Positions 22,266 through 33,455 of a DNA stretch of 64,000 nucleotides are shown in pieces. Made by a program: the position numbers and the translations under genes. The notes beneath the pieces are model-generated. The model had not been told where the DNA came from, made no database searches, and saw only the letters and a program-made list of their open reading frames with translations. Within the stretch, counting starts at the first letter, position 1; the number at the start of each line of letters is the position of its first letter. Source of the DNA: Sialis fuliginosa (taxonomy: Eukaryota > Arthropoda > Insecta > Megaloptera > Sialidae); NCBI GenBank assembly GCA_961205875.1, contig OY540817.1, positions 7,351,001-7,415,000 on the forward strand. The letters run 5' to 3'.

Positions 22266-24075
22266 TCAAAATTTTTAATTATTGTATACGTAGATCATTG
22301 ATTTGAAATTATAAAATTATTTTTAGAAAAAGGTTGTAAAAATTTATATTAACATAAATTTTAATAAAAATATTACTATGTATAGGTACAACATTTATTT
22401 TACAAATTGCTTTAACCTAATTTCCACTTGACATTTTACGTACTGACTTATGTTCGTATAATAAGTTAACAACATTTCTTACATCTTTTGGGAAATAATA
22501 AAATTTAATTATTAAAATAAATTAAATTTATTTTACACAATTAAACTCGGTGCGTGTTTCTTAGAAATATTGTTGTTTCTGAATAGAATATTAATGAAAA
22601 AGTAGCAGTATAAAAACAGACGTTCTGGAAACTATGCATCTTGACATTTGTAATTAATTATATAATTAGCTAATCAATATTCTAATTTAATTTGGTTTTT
22701 TCCTATTCGTTTTTATGTCTGCTCGGAGATTCTTATTCCGACAACTCGGCAGTCTTATTATGGGTGTTACATTAACACAAAATGGATATTGGTAATGTGT
22801 CGATCATAGCGGTCTTATATCTTTTAATTTATTATTAGTTTAGGTCATTTTAGGAATAGTTTTATTGTATAAAAAAACATTTAATTAAAGTATATTTTGA
22901 AATTGAATTTTATATTCATTTTATTTGTAAAATAATTTTATTATAGCTCTTAAGTAATGTTATACATATTTATATTTTATTATTTTACTCAAATTAATTT
23001 AATAATTCCCATAGACGTCGGTTTATTATAAATTATTAGTTTAAAATTAAAATTGAATTTATAAGAGAGCTGATGATTCTAAATAGACGTTTCTTTGTTA
23101 AGAATTATCAGTGAAACTCTTTTAAAGACAATATAAAACATTAATTATTAATTCTTTTTCTTCTTCATGCATTCTTGTCTAGAGTGGCTTAGCCTTTTAA
23201 GACAGTTACTTCGTAGTTGTTTTTTTATTAGAGAATGTGTTCTGTGTAAGTATGTTAGAGAGAACAGGGACACAAGATGGAATGGGAAGTTACTGATGGA
23301 CCAATCATAGAAGGAGAAAACGAACAGGATGGCAAGGATAATAGGATATTATTAATTAATATTATAATTTTATACAATTGATAATGATACGCCGCTAACT
23401 TTACAGTGTGCATTTTTGTGGAGTACACTGTCTTCAATGTTGTCCTATATATTTTCTTATTTAAGAGAACATCAATTCCAACCAAATATCTTTTATTATG
23501 TCTATATGAAAATTGATAGAGCTACTGTGACATTTTTTTCTTTGATAAAACAATTTTTTCATGTTAGAGAGACTACCCCTTTGAGCAACATGAATTTAGT
23601 TATAAATATTTGCAAGAAATGTTACTTTGTCGACGTGTTATTACAAAAATTCTTTTTGCCATGACGGATACATCTAAGAGGTAATTTTTAGTAAAATACA
23701 CTTTTATTGTTTTCTACTCCTTTTGTTCTATTTTATGTAATATAAATACATATAGTACTTTTTTGAGATTTTTTTTTAACTTTTTTTAAATTAGTAATAA
23801 AATATATTGTATTTATTGATTCTATTTTTGGTAATTGTTTCACCCCAAAAAGGCAAAAAATTAAATCATTTTGGTGCTCTGATAATAATAAAAATAGTAA
23901 AATTAAAAAAGGAAATCGTTAAATTTCTAGTTAACTAATCTATTTACTATTATAAAAATTATAGATAGATATTATATTTATTTTAACAAAATCATTATAA
24001 ATATAACAAATGTATACAACATATTTTACCTCAATTTATTGACTATAATTAAATATACATAATTCAAATATATAT
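22266..24075. other. A+T-rich interval
   Basis: No supported gene. Overlapping ORFs on opposite strands at 23255-23485 and 23416-23664 have no recognisable domain. Bases 23250-23340 (purine-rich, 'gggacacaagatggaatggg') are slightly more complex. Confidence 0.35.
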
Positions 24076-24897
24076 GTTACCGGCAATGTATGTAATTCAG
24101 GCATTCTATAGAATTCCTAGGAATTCTATACAATGCCTGACGATTTCAGACAAAGTATGAAATATTTGTTTAATAGAAATTTATTATATACTTTGCCTAG
24201 GCATTATATAGAATCCCTAGGAATTCTATAGAATGCCAAGATAATATTAGGAAATGTATGAAATAAAAGATAAAATGATTTTAATAAAGCAGATAGGTAT
24301 TATTTAATTAATTTTAAAAAAATTCATATTATGTAAGATTTAGGTCTTTCATTGTTAAAATAACAAAACCACATAAACAATAGTATAACATTTGATATTT
24401 ATTATAATAAATAAAATAAAATAATCATATTAGTCCAGACGTGTATTAAGTAAGATTTAAGGCCCTTATTGTAAAAATAACAAATTCACAGAAACAATAT
24501 ACATAGTAGATACATACATTTTTCTATTATACCTATAACGCGTAAATATAAAATGTTTATTTTGATAAATAATTCAGTATTGTACCGACAATACTGAATT
24601 ATAATCTAGAAACCTACCTACAGCTATCGAGAATAAACCAAGATTTTTTTATTGTATATTTGCATCAGTATATTATAACATAAAGTAAGGCAACATCTGT
24701 ACCTGGACCAAAATTGATCGATTCACCCTATTTATGTTTATATTTCATACATTGCCGGCTATCAATTAGGTATTCTATAGAATGCCTAGGAAATGTATAT
24801 AATTAAAATCATTTCATACATTGCCTGGTGATTTTAGGCATTCTATAGAAAACCTAGGAATTCTATAGAATGCCGTATTTCATACATTGCCGGTAAC
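24076..24897. mobile_element. Palindrome-rich DNA element L
   Basis: Perfect 17-bp terminal inverted repeats, GTTACCGGCAATGTATG (24076-24092) and its complement (24881-24897), are flanked by ATATATAT/ATATATAC. Three near-perfect palindromes of 38-42 bp centred on CCTAGG (24098-24139, 24200-24237, 24837-24874) are built from GGCATTCTATAGAATTCC. Extra half-sites and internal CATACATTGCC copies lie near 24750-24830. A 56-bp segment is repeated near 24334 and 24454. No ORF; the superfamily is unknown to me. Confidence 0.75.
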
Positions 24898-25074
24898 ATA
24901 TATACACCCAAACAACAAGAAAAAATAAAATATAATAAATATCTCCAATTCACGCAACTCGACAAGCTTCATTAGAATGCTCATCACTTTCTTTCCAAAT
25001 CAAAACCTAATCAAGAGCATAATGAAACATAAAGTAGCTGCTACATTCCCTCATAAAACATTCCCTCACAATCT
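24898..25074. other. Short spacer
   Basis: Nothing recognised. Confidence 0.3.
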
Positions 25075-25325
25075 CTCTAGAGTTTTGCATCAAGAAGTAG
25101 TCGTTAATTTATTCGCTCAGAGGTGCTGCTATTTGCTAATGAAGCGTCCGTTATAAAAAGTAGCTAATGAAAAAAGAACGACTGCGCCCGGAGACCTAAT
25201 GGAGCTCATTTGGCCCGTCTTTCCGGCGTAACAAATCAACAAAAAAATGTACGTACGTGAGCTGCCTCGGGCACAATACGAGTCTCGTGTGTTATTTTAA
25301 CGTTTCACAAGTATGGAAGTGAGGT
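25075..25325. promoter_or_regulatory. Candidate enhancer with TAATGA/TAATGG sites
   Basis: A G+C-richer, non-repetitive block. Homeodomain-type cores are spaced through it: 'gttaattta' (25104), 'tgctaatgaag' (25135), 'gtagctaatgaa' (25161) and 'cctaatggagc' (25195). It also holds 'cggagacctaatgg' and 'cccgtctttccggcg'. No ORF with splice sites is seen. The motif density is visible; enhancer function is inference. Confidence 0.3.
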
Positions 25326-25516
25326 AGATTTGCACAAAAGTTATATATAAAGGTACAGTAATGTGGCTATTTTAAAGGTATTCTTAAAATAATAACTGTG
25401 TTGTAACGAATAATATTTTGAAATTTATTTAGGGTTAAAAAATCGAAACGCGAATTTAAACGTGTACAGTGTACGTATGTTTGTAATAATGAATGGAAAT
25501 TGTTGTATTAACAATA

Positions 25517-26514
25517 GGTACTGGCACCAGTCATGGACGCTTTAAGGGCAAAGTTTTTGGAATTGATGGGTTACTTTTTTGTTATTCTCGTATTACTAAT
25601 AAAACAACTAACTCTTTATTAAATCCATTTTAATTTCCAAAATCCGCAAATACAGTTTGTTTTTTAAATTATAGACTTTTATTTTGTATATGTTTTCCCC
25701 AGTAATGAACAACCTAAAACCAGTAATGATCACCCATGCTTTGATGTTTTTAAAATGATAAGTACTACTACACAAACGTTATAAAATAAATAATCGTAAA
25801 ATTTAAAATAATTAAAGCATTTACACAAGAATATACACTTTTCTTGATAATGTTCCGAACCGCGATAATTATATGTCTACTGTTTTTAACTCTTTAGATG
25901 CGTCTGTTGTTTTTTCATTGTTCTATAAGTTTTAATAATCTATAAAAAAATAAAGTAATGTTAATTATTATTTTTATGATAATTTATTATTTCTTACATG
26001 TTACCACATCTTTATCCATCAATATATTTTTATTGTATTTAAGATAAAATGGTGAAAAATATATTTAATTAATTACGTATTACGTAGTTTAAAACAAAGT
26101 CTAAACGAATTTTATTCCGGTTTTCACTAATAGATAAGAGGAAGGCTTAGGTGAACAATTTGAGAATATTAACCCCGGTAATACCGGGTTCAATGCACTA
26201 GTAAAGCTATATATACTAGAAATTGCACAATATTTTAAATGTCCATGACAACGACATGTCTTTCTAATGTGGTGACCAAATTTCGTACCGGTTGATAATA
26301 CGATATGTTTTTTATACCCCTGCTCGCCGTATCTAAAGGATTAAACAAAATGATTAATTATCGTCAAATCACGTTGTAAGATAGTTAAATCAGTATATAG
26401 ATTAATATCCAGTATTGGCAGTAATTAAAAATTTCAACAAATATTTTTAATTCAGTACATTTAATTTAAATATGTTCTACACTGGGATATTGTTCAAGAC
26501 TGGTATCAATACCT
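25517..26514. mobile_element. MITE family B, copy B1 (with nested insertion)
   Basis: The left end GGTACTGGCACCAGTC and right end GACTGGTATCAATACCT are inverted and flanked by TA. Internal blocks match B2, B3 and B5: 'ccccagtaatgaac', 'aaaccagtaatgatcac', 'atttcaacaaatattt', 'acatttaattta'. The match is interrupted from about 25835 to 26340 by foreign sequence that includes a Helitron-like end. TA flanks suggest the Tc1/mariner or pogo group, but no transposase is present. Confidence 0.75.
25840..26202 (+). mobile_element. Helitron-like insertion nested in B1
   Basis: The 3' terminus is textbook: the perfect hairpin CCCGGTA-A-TACCGGG (26174-26188), nine bases, then CTAGT at 26198-26202. Upstream 'attccggttttcactaata' is shared with 47160. 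The 5' boundary is uncertain, placed where B1 stops matching B3. Bases 26203-26340 are also foreign to family B and unexplained. Confidence 0.6.
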
Positions 26515-26516
26515 TA

Positions 26517-27239
26517 TATGTATAAAATTATAATTCATGAATGTTTGTATTATTATTATAAATAATAATCTCAAAACATGTAAATATAATCAGTAATCGA
26601 GAAAATGTTAAACGTGAAGTTTGTATTTTCCTTTACAACAAAATTATGTACACTTTAATTTTCATGCGGCTACTTCAGAAAAATTTGCATTAATTTTAAA
26701 TGGATGATAAAACATTTTAGTAAGACTTCTCATTAGCTACTAACAAATATAGTGTGACTTTAAAGAAAATAACCATTAAAAAAGTATATTAAAAAAGACA
26801 AATTTACATTTTTATGTACGTAAACTTACTTAGAATTATATTTATTATATAAAATATGGAAGTATATTCATATACATTTATTATAATTTTAATTTTAATT
26901 CAGGTACTTTTTAAATGTGTTTAAAACATTCATATTTATTAACTTTATTTGAATAATAATTCAAAGTAATAAAGAGAATGGAGTAAAATATTTTTCAGTC
27001 TATCGATTCACATCTTTTAAACTTTAACTTATTTTTTGCCATGAATTAAAATTTTTGACAACTGTTGAACAAGCAATGAATCCAAGATAGTAAAATATAG
27101 TTTTTTTCGGAAAACTTCTGGACAAGTTATATTTTGTTGAAAAAGTTTATGACAATATAGCTACTTTGGGATTTGAAAAGTTAAAAAAGTATCGTTTCAA
27201 ATATTTCTTCTTGTCGTACTAGTCTACTATCTGAAATAT
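26517..27239. other. A+T-rich interval
   Basis: Nothing recognised. Confidence 0.35.
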
Positions 27240-27350
27240 AGTTTTCGATAAAACTGTAAAGTCTCCCACAGACCAGAGCGAAACATTCGCAGAGGCTGCG
27301 AATAATTCGTGCCGCAGAAATGAAATACATGGCGACTTAAGTACATGTTT
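27240..27350. other. Short complex block
   Basis: A G+C-richer island ('ccagagcgaaacattcgc', 'gaggctgcgaataattcg') with a small imperfect inverted repeat of TTCGCAG/CTGCGAA. Function unknown. Confidence 0.25.
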
Positions 27351-27962
27351 AGACCGTACTTGTTTTTTTAATGGTTACTTTTTTTGATTTGATTAAATTT
27401 TAATTTAAAATAAACTAACAACAGAAAGAATGTTGTTTTAAATCACATGTGTAATAAGCATATTCTTGTTAAGGTTTTTTTTTTACTTTTTTCATTATAA
27501 TTTTTTTTAAACATATTGTAAATTTCTTTGTCAAAAAAGTTCTCTTGGATTAATATATGTTTCGAATGAAAAATAATTATTATTTCACATAGAATTACAC
27601 GAATAAGAAATGTAATGATATTTCTCCTTCCATTGTTAGACACCTTCCAGTATGTAGAAATTATCCAAGTGAAAGAACTATGAAATTAAATTGTGTTGGA
27701 ACAAGTTTCAGTGAAATTGGTAACTAACAGCATATCTAATACATTAAGAAAACAGTATTACTGGTGGCACTTGAATGTTTGCTGCAGTTTGTGCATTCGT
27801 GTATTGTTTAATTGGAAATAAATAAGACTGTATTATACAACGAAGACAAACTTTATAAAAGCTTTTGTATTTGTTTCAATTTATATAAGAAAGGTATAAT
27901 ATTTATTGTATAAACTTCTGGATATTGTAAACAAAGTTTTTTGTTTACCTTTCATTTTTAAT
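27351..27962. other. A+T-rich interval
   Basis: Nothing recognised. A minus-strand ORF at 27443-27643 is low-complexity. Confidence 0.35.
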
Positions 27963-27970
27963 ATAATTAG

Positions 27971-28245
27971 TAGAGATTGGAAAAATAGTTGTTATTTTCA
28001 ATGAAATAGTTACTTTTTCGGAAAATAGTTAAATAGTTTTTTTACGATTTAATAATAATTAGTGCAAACGAAGCAATAAAAAGTATCGCAAATAGTTTTA
28101 AAATAGTTGAAATAGTAGTTGCAAATAGTTGATTTCAAATTGTGTTCAATCAAACCAATTTTCTGAAAACGGTGGAGATATGTAATAAAAATTACAATAA
28201 ATGCATTTTTACGCAATAGTTGAAAAACTATTTTTCCAATCTCTA
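27971..28245. mobile_element. Short hAT-type MITE
   Basis: Perfect 20-bp terminal inverted repeats (TAGAGATTGGAAAAATAGTT and its complement) are flanked by a perfect 8-bp duplication, ATAATTAG (27963-27970 and 28246-28253). Internal 'aaatagtt' is repeated many times. The TAGAG ends and 8-bp duplication fit hAT. The intact duplication and perfect ends suggest a young insertion. Confidence 0.88.
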
Positions 28246-28253
28246 ATAATTAG

Positions 28254-28534
28254 GATTCATAAATTAACAATGTATAAATTGTATTCATCCGCTTATACTT
28301 AGGAAAGAAACACATTGTCTTAATAATTATTTTAGAACGTTGAATAAGTTTTAGGTTAGAAATACACTCTAAAAAGGCTCTATAATTTAAGAATGAAGGT
28401 ATATCACTGGTTTTGAAGGACATGACGCGTTGCTTAATAGTATATTTCTCAATTTTTGAAAGAAAAAAATAATAATATATAAGTAATATCGAGAAAAATA
28501 TTCAATTTTTAAATTATAAAGTGACATTCTTGTA
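28254..28534. other. Unremarkable interval
   Basis: Nothing recognised. Confidence 0.3.
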
Positions 28535-28701
28535 ATCCGCGTCAATTTGGTCGTGTTATCGGCAAATATTTCGTCATGTATTGCAATTGATATCTTCAGG
28601 GCAAAGTGATGAAACGTTGGACGATAACACGACTAAATTGACGCGGCTTACACCCAGAAGCCAAGATTCGTATCCAGATCATCGCGGAAACTTCAAAACT
28701 T
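28535..28701. mobile_element. Family A inverted-repeat insertion, decayed copy 2
   Basis: Shorter arms than copy 1: the left arm 'atccgcgtcaatttggtcg' runs to 'atcttcagggc', the right arm 'gatgaaacgttggacgataa' runs to 'cttacacccagaagccaag' and 'tcaaaact'. The CTGAAGA core has been deleted between the arms. No long flanking duplication remains, only TTGTA on each side. Confidence 0.6.
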
Positions 28702-29560
28702 GTATGACTTTTTGCCCATCCTGTATTAACCATTTATTTAAGTGTAATTTTGGATAAAATAACTACCACCTTTAAAATTTATACGACCACAATTATTTAC
28801 TCGTTCCTATTAACTTTATATGTTTATTCTTGCTCACAACATATGAACAAATGTTTACTCTATGTTCCACATATCACCACATTTCCTTCTACCTCGAGCA
28901 TTTCGACAAAATTGTGAGTGTTTGTAGGAGTTAGTTATTGTCTGTTGTTGTACTTAAAGACTATTAAAAGAAAAATTTATTTTGTTTAGAAAGGAATTAC
29001 ACGAGTAGCTATTTTTAAGTAGATATTTAAAAAACTTTTTTTCTGAAACATTTTGTGACTCATTAATTTGGAGTGTACATTTGTTTTTTGTTTTTTTATT
29101 GATGTAGAAAAGACAAAAATATCTATTGTAGTCTCAATAAAATATATGAATACTCGTATATACTATACAATGCGTTCACGATGAAAGGAACAAATTCGTT
29201 TAAAATTCAAGTAATTATTTTGTGAAAAAACGCTCGGACCCGTCGATTAGTATTTTTAATTACGGATTTTTTGACATAAGAAAATTGTATACAGGAAAAA
29301 AATTGTCTCAGGAAAAACATATGCAGTCATCATTGATTTTTTTAAATGGAACACCCTACATATTATACCATTTTTGAATTGTGCGATAAATTATGAACAC
29401 TTTTTGTACAGCATATCATATCTCTAAAATCAGTGGTTTTCGGAATAATGACGTTTGAAAATTGGCATTTTGAAACACACACAAGAAAATAAAATGTTTA
29501 AATTGAAAAAATAACCTTTGAACATTTTTTTAAAAGCCAACAAAAACATCCTGGTATTGC
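28702..29560. other. Interval with transposon-end-like scraps
   Basis: Bases 29215-29365 contain 'cgctcggacccgtcgatta' and 'tggaacaccctacatatta', phrases typical of insect DNA-element ends, but no paired ends were found. No gene is seen. Confidence 0.3.
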
Positions 29561-29653
29561 AAAAAAAGAAAAAAAGAAGAAAAAAAGAAAAAAAAATTAA
29601 AGAAAAAACATTGAACTTTTTTTTCCTTTTTTTTCTTTTTTTCTTCTTTTTTT
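29561..29653. repeat. Poly(A)nG / poly(T)nC inverted repeat
   Basis: The left arm 29561-29597 is A runs broken by G. The right arm 29616-29653 is its near complement (T runs broken by C), separated by about 18 bases. It would form a long A:T hairpin, and it alone explains the lysine/phenylalanine ORF on the minus strand at 29430-29663. Confidence 0.8.
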
Positions 29654-30628
29654 CATGAACCACTGAAACATGGTTGGTTGGTTAGGTCTGGTTTAAGGAC
29701 GGTTCCATTTTAAAATTACTTCAATTGTGTGTAAGTGGGAGGGGTGACACTCCAAAATATTTTTTAAGATATCTCAAGAAAGATGCATGTTACGTAAAAC
29801 TTTTATAGACTCTTTTTTGTAGAGCATTCAATTTTCTATCAAATAGATCACCACAACGTTTGTTGTAAAATATTCACTTACAAAGATGTATCTCAATTTG
29901 CTTTAAAAGCATAACAGAAAACAATAGATTACGCATATAAAAAGGAAATGTCGAATACATATTTTTAAATAAAATTGTATAAAAATTAAATGGTTGACAA
30001 GTTGCAGGCAGTTCATCTCATTACTTGACCGGTGTTTATTAAAATTGTTCGATAATTAACTACCTTTAGTAAATTTAGTACGAGGAAGCACTATGCATTT
30101 ATTTAGCAGATATTTTTTATTAACTTTATATTTACAATCGTAAAAACGAAAGAAATATGAAGACATATTCCAAGTCATTACTACAAACCAATTTTCAACT
30201 TTATAGAAAGATATTTATGTTATAAAGTAAGAATAATGACTTGTAGATAAAATAATTTAATTTCAATCTTATTCACAAAGAATTTAATGATAGAAATAAC
30301 AAAGTCTCTATTTTTTTAAATTTAATTATTTTTCCTTTTTCGTTAAATTAACTTAATGTTCTTTGTTTATCAGAATAAAATAAATTTAGGTAATGATTTT
30401 ATTTGATGAAAATTTATAAAGAATTATTGAAGCATAGTAATGTTATTCTAAGAAATTCAAATAAAAGAGAATGGAATTGTCTTTGAAATTGATTAAACAA
30501 ACGTTTTATTTGTTAGTTTGATTGTCACAAAAGAATCGTAAATATTTGCGTAAAAACATTGATCGATAATCGAACTGTTCAGATTATAAAATGACTAACT
30601 CCATAATAATAAAACTTGATTTAATAAT
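29654..30628. other. A+T-rich interval
   Basis: Nothing recognised apart from 'gtgggaggggtgacactcc' near 29737. Confidence 0.35.
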
Positions 30629-30630
30629 TA

Positions 30631-31020
30631 AGGTACTGGCACCAGCTTTTGATATGACCCCAGTGATGGCTATTTTTTAATTAAATGTTCTGAATTAGAA
30701 ATATTTGTTGATATTTGATTACTACCATTTCTGTATATTAATTTATATACATTAAACTGTCTTACAGTGTAATTTGATGACAATCGGTTGATAATTTACT
30801 TTTTATTTATTATATTATCATAGCAACTGCTTTACATTGTTTTTTTGACGATTCTTTCTTTTATGTAATCATTAGCAGGTGTCCATCACTGCGTGCTCAT
30901 TACTGGTTTTACTTTATCCATTACTGGAGAAAAAACATAATGTTAATTAAATTACAAAAAAATCAATCACAAAAACAGTAAACCTTGCTCTTATAGCGGC
31001 CATAACTGGTGCCAGTACCT
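30631..31020. mobile_element. MITE family B, copy B2 (complete)
   Basis: The cleanest copy, 390 bp. The 15-bp ends AGGTACTGGCACCAG and CTGGTGCCAGTACCT are perfect inverted repeats flanked by TA on both sides. Internal subterminal motifs such as 'actgcgtgctcattactgg' and 'cattactggag' recur in inverted form elsewhere in the family. No ORF. The minus-strand ORF at 30991-31248 only clips its end. Confidence 0.85.
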
Positions 31021-31022
31021 TA

Positions 31023-31804
31023 TTTGTTTTTGATTTGTAAAATATGCAACAAGGAATAAACAGGGAATGCTGAAACAAAACAAATATCCTATGGCTACCA
31101 CCATACTTTTTTCTTTTTTATACAAAAACGAATTTTTTTGAATACTTAATATTTTTCTACATCTGCTATTAATTTTTTGTATGCAATATTTTAAAAATAA
31201 ATCGTGAAATTCAAAACATAAAGATGAGTTAAAAATAAGAAAAATCATAATATTGCCTTAATGAGTAATCCATTTTGCACACTATTAAGATTCAATCCGC
31301 GAGATTTTCCAATTTTTTACACACGCTAGTTAACATGCGTTTCCCGTTTAGTAATAAGTATTCATCGAAAATATTAATCCATATTGTACAGAAGAACTAT
31401 TTTCATATTTATTAGATTCACACAAACGTCATTGAGATAATGGCCATAATAGATTTCGATAGCTTCAAAATATGGAATTAAAAAAAAATTTATGGTTATT
31501 ATAATATTTTATAATATATGCAATTTTCATATAAACATAAAAAGAGTAAAAATGTCAAATATGGTTCATTAAATATATACGCATACCTACATTATTTCAC
31601 TTATTTTTAGAAACAATAATTAAATGTACAAAAACAAAATTCTGAATATTTTTATGAGAACGAAATGTTAAAACACATAATATATTTTCTTTGCTTGTAA
31701 AAATAATGAATATCATTTTTATATGTTTTGTAAAAATGTATATGTAATGAAAATAAGATTATTAAAAAAAAATACCTTCGTTATGATCCACATCCACACA
31801 TTAA
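31023..31804. other. A+T-rich interval
   Basis: Nothing recognised. Confidence 0.35.
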
Positions 31805-31817
31805 TGTAATTGTAATT

Positions 31818-31990
31818 GGATCTTAACTTCTGGGTGTAAGCCGCGTCGATTTGGTTGTGTTATTAGAAGAGCCCTGAAGACACCCACTGCAATGTGTGAC
31901 GGAACGTTGGCCGATAACACGACCAAATCGACGCGGCTTACACCCAGTAGCCAAGATCCATATCAAGATCACCGCGGAAGCCTCAAGACT
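31818..31990. mobile_element. Family A inverted-repeat insertion, copy 3
   Basis: The left arm is shortened ('ggatcttaacttctggg' to 'tgtgttattagaaga') and faces a full right arm ('agccctgaagacaccc', 'ggccgataacacgacc', 'gacgcggcttacaccc', 'caccgcggaagcctcaag'). It is flanked by an exact 13-bp duplication, TGTAATTGTAATT (31805-31817 and 31991-32003). It ends at the same two termini as copy 1, so the termini belong to the element. Confidence 0.75.
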
Positions 31991-32003
31991 TGTAATTGTA
32001 ATT

Positions 32004-32409
32004 AATTTTAATATGTAATATTTATTTCAGACTACAATTTATTTTACAAAATATAAATAAGTATTTTTCTCCAGCCGCATTAATATTGTTGAAATTAAAG
32101 CATTAGCTGCAGCGTGTTGTTTTTTATATAAAATATGATTGATGATTGGTTATTTTTTTGTAAAATATTTCAAAAAAAGTTGTCTAGATTGTGTAATTCA
32201 ATGTATGTTAACATCAACGCAATTATATTGATTTTATTACTTTTTGTTTTTATTGGAAATGTAACAATAAATCTGTTCATTTTGTTTTTGTTACATAAAA
32301 CGTTCACATTTTCAAATGTTTAATTTAATCTAGGCAATATTTTAAAATGTGTTACTATTGATATCCTAGACAAGGAAAGATAAAGGACAAATAACGCATT
32401 ACGTACCGT
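32004..32409. other. A+T-rich interval
   Basis: A hydrophobic ORF at 32135-32323 is A+T-driven. Nothing else is recognised. Confidence 0.35.
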
Positions 32410-32527
32410 TGTTACCATATCGCACCACGAAAAATCGCTCTACGAGTCATTGGCGTATCATTCAGATTTTAAAATAAATATCAATTGTTTTGAATTATAA
32501 AATTAATTAATAATAAATGTTTTATAT
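32410..32527 (+). repeat. Dispersed repeat P, copy 1
   Basis: Shares 'gttaccat', 'attttaaaat.aatatcaatt' and 'gaattataaaattaattaat.ataaatgtttta' with 54832-54935. Class unknown. Confidence 0.55.
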
Positions 32528-32644
32528 TATCTTAATATGCGATTTTGACAATTAAAAAAATATGGCCGCCGACAAACTTTGGTAACACTTTCATATACGG
32601 ACTAGCATTGGTTGTTACGTATCCATAGTCTTTCCTAATCTAAG

Positions 32645-32705
32645 CAGTGGCGTAGATAGCTTTTTGCGATGGGGGGGGGGGATATGACCAGGGTCGTAAC
32701 TAGAA
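32645..32705 (+). mobile_element. Orphan hAT left end
   Basis: CAGTGGCGTAGATAGC followed by an 11-G run matches the 'CAGTGGCGTA' hAT terminus. No partner end with CGCCACTG was found downstream, so the element is truncated. Confidence 0.4.
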
Positions 32706-33318
32706 GCATCGTAATGCACATCGCATTAACATTTGATAAAGCTTCGTCAGTTAAAATATGGTTAAAACATCTGAGACGAAGAGATGGAAAATAAAAGAAA
32801 CGTGATTCGTGGGACGTAAAAAAGACAAAATATTTTTGAGATTTCTTGTTGGTATACCATCAAACTTATAGCGTATTTCAAATCGGAATTATAGTTCCAT
32901 ATGACGTCACTTATTTTAGTATGTGTAAACAGCACCACTGTTATTATTTAAATCTCTGCTAACCTTAAACAAAATTTAGAAGGTTAGGTAGGATTTTCGT
33001 AGGTTGCGCCCATTAAAATTTTTAATCAGCACTATTTGAATTAACATTTCCCCAAATAACAAAAAATTTCAATTAATCAATTGCTTTTGTACGGGGTTCT
33101 TTTTTTATTTTACAGCTAAAACGGCTTGTATGCGGATATTATGGGTGTATTAACAAAAAAACATTGTTTTAATGTCCTTGACAACTCCTGAAAATTTGTC
33201 GGTAAATTAACTGGACATCCTATAGTTAGGTATATACTTGCAGTAATTTATCGTTTCAGTTCCTATATTGTTTTTAGATTGGTGATAATATTTGCATTTT
33301 AATAAATCCTTGGAATAA
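32706..33318. other. Unclassified interval
   Basis: 'ccatatgacgtcacttatt' at about 32898 holds a CRE-like TGACGTCA but no other promoter motif. Nothing else is recognised. Confidence 0.3.
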
Positions 33319-33455
33319 ACTCTGGCTACACCAACTTGGTACAGTAAAACAGCTGGATGAATTTATATTCCATTTCCTTACGTGGAAATGTTTGTATTAT
33401 TTTTTTTTTAACGCTTCACTGCAACATGTAATACAATTTGAAAATACCTATATAT
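33319..33455 (+). repeat. Direct repeat J, copy 1
   Basis: Begins 'actctggctacaccaacttg' and continues 'aaacagctggatgaat', 'tatattccatt'. It is repeated in the same orientation at 34255-34398, about 940 bp away. Copies differ by substitutions and small indels. Confidence 0.75.

Noticed and set aside
29430-29663. Lysine- and phenylalanine-rich minus-strand ORF
   Set aside because: Produced by the poly-A/poly-T inverted repeat at 29561-29653.
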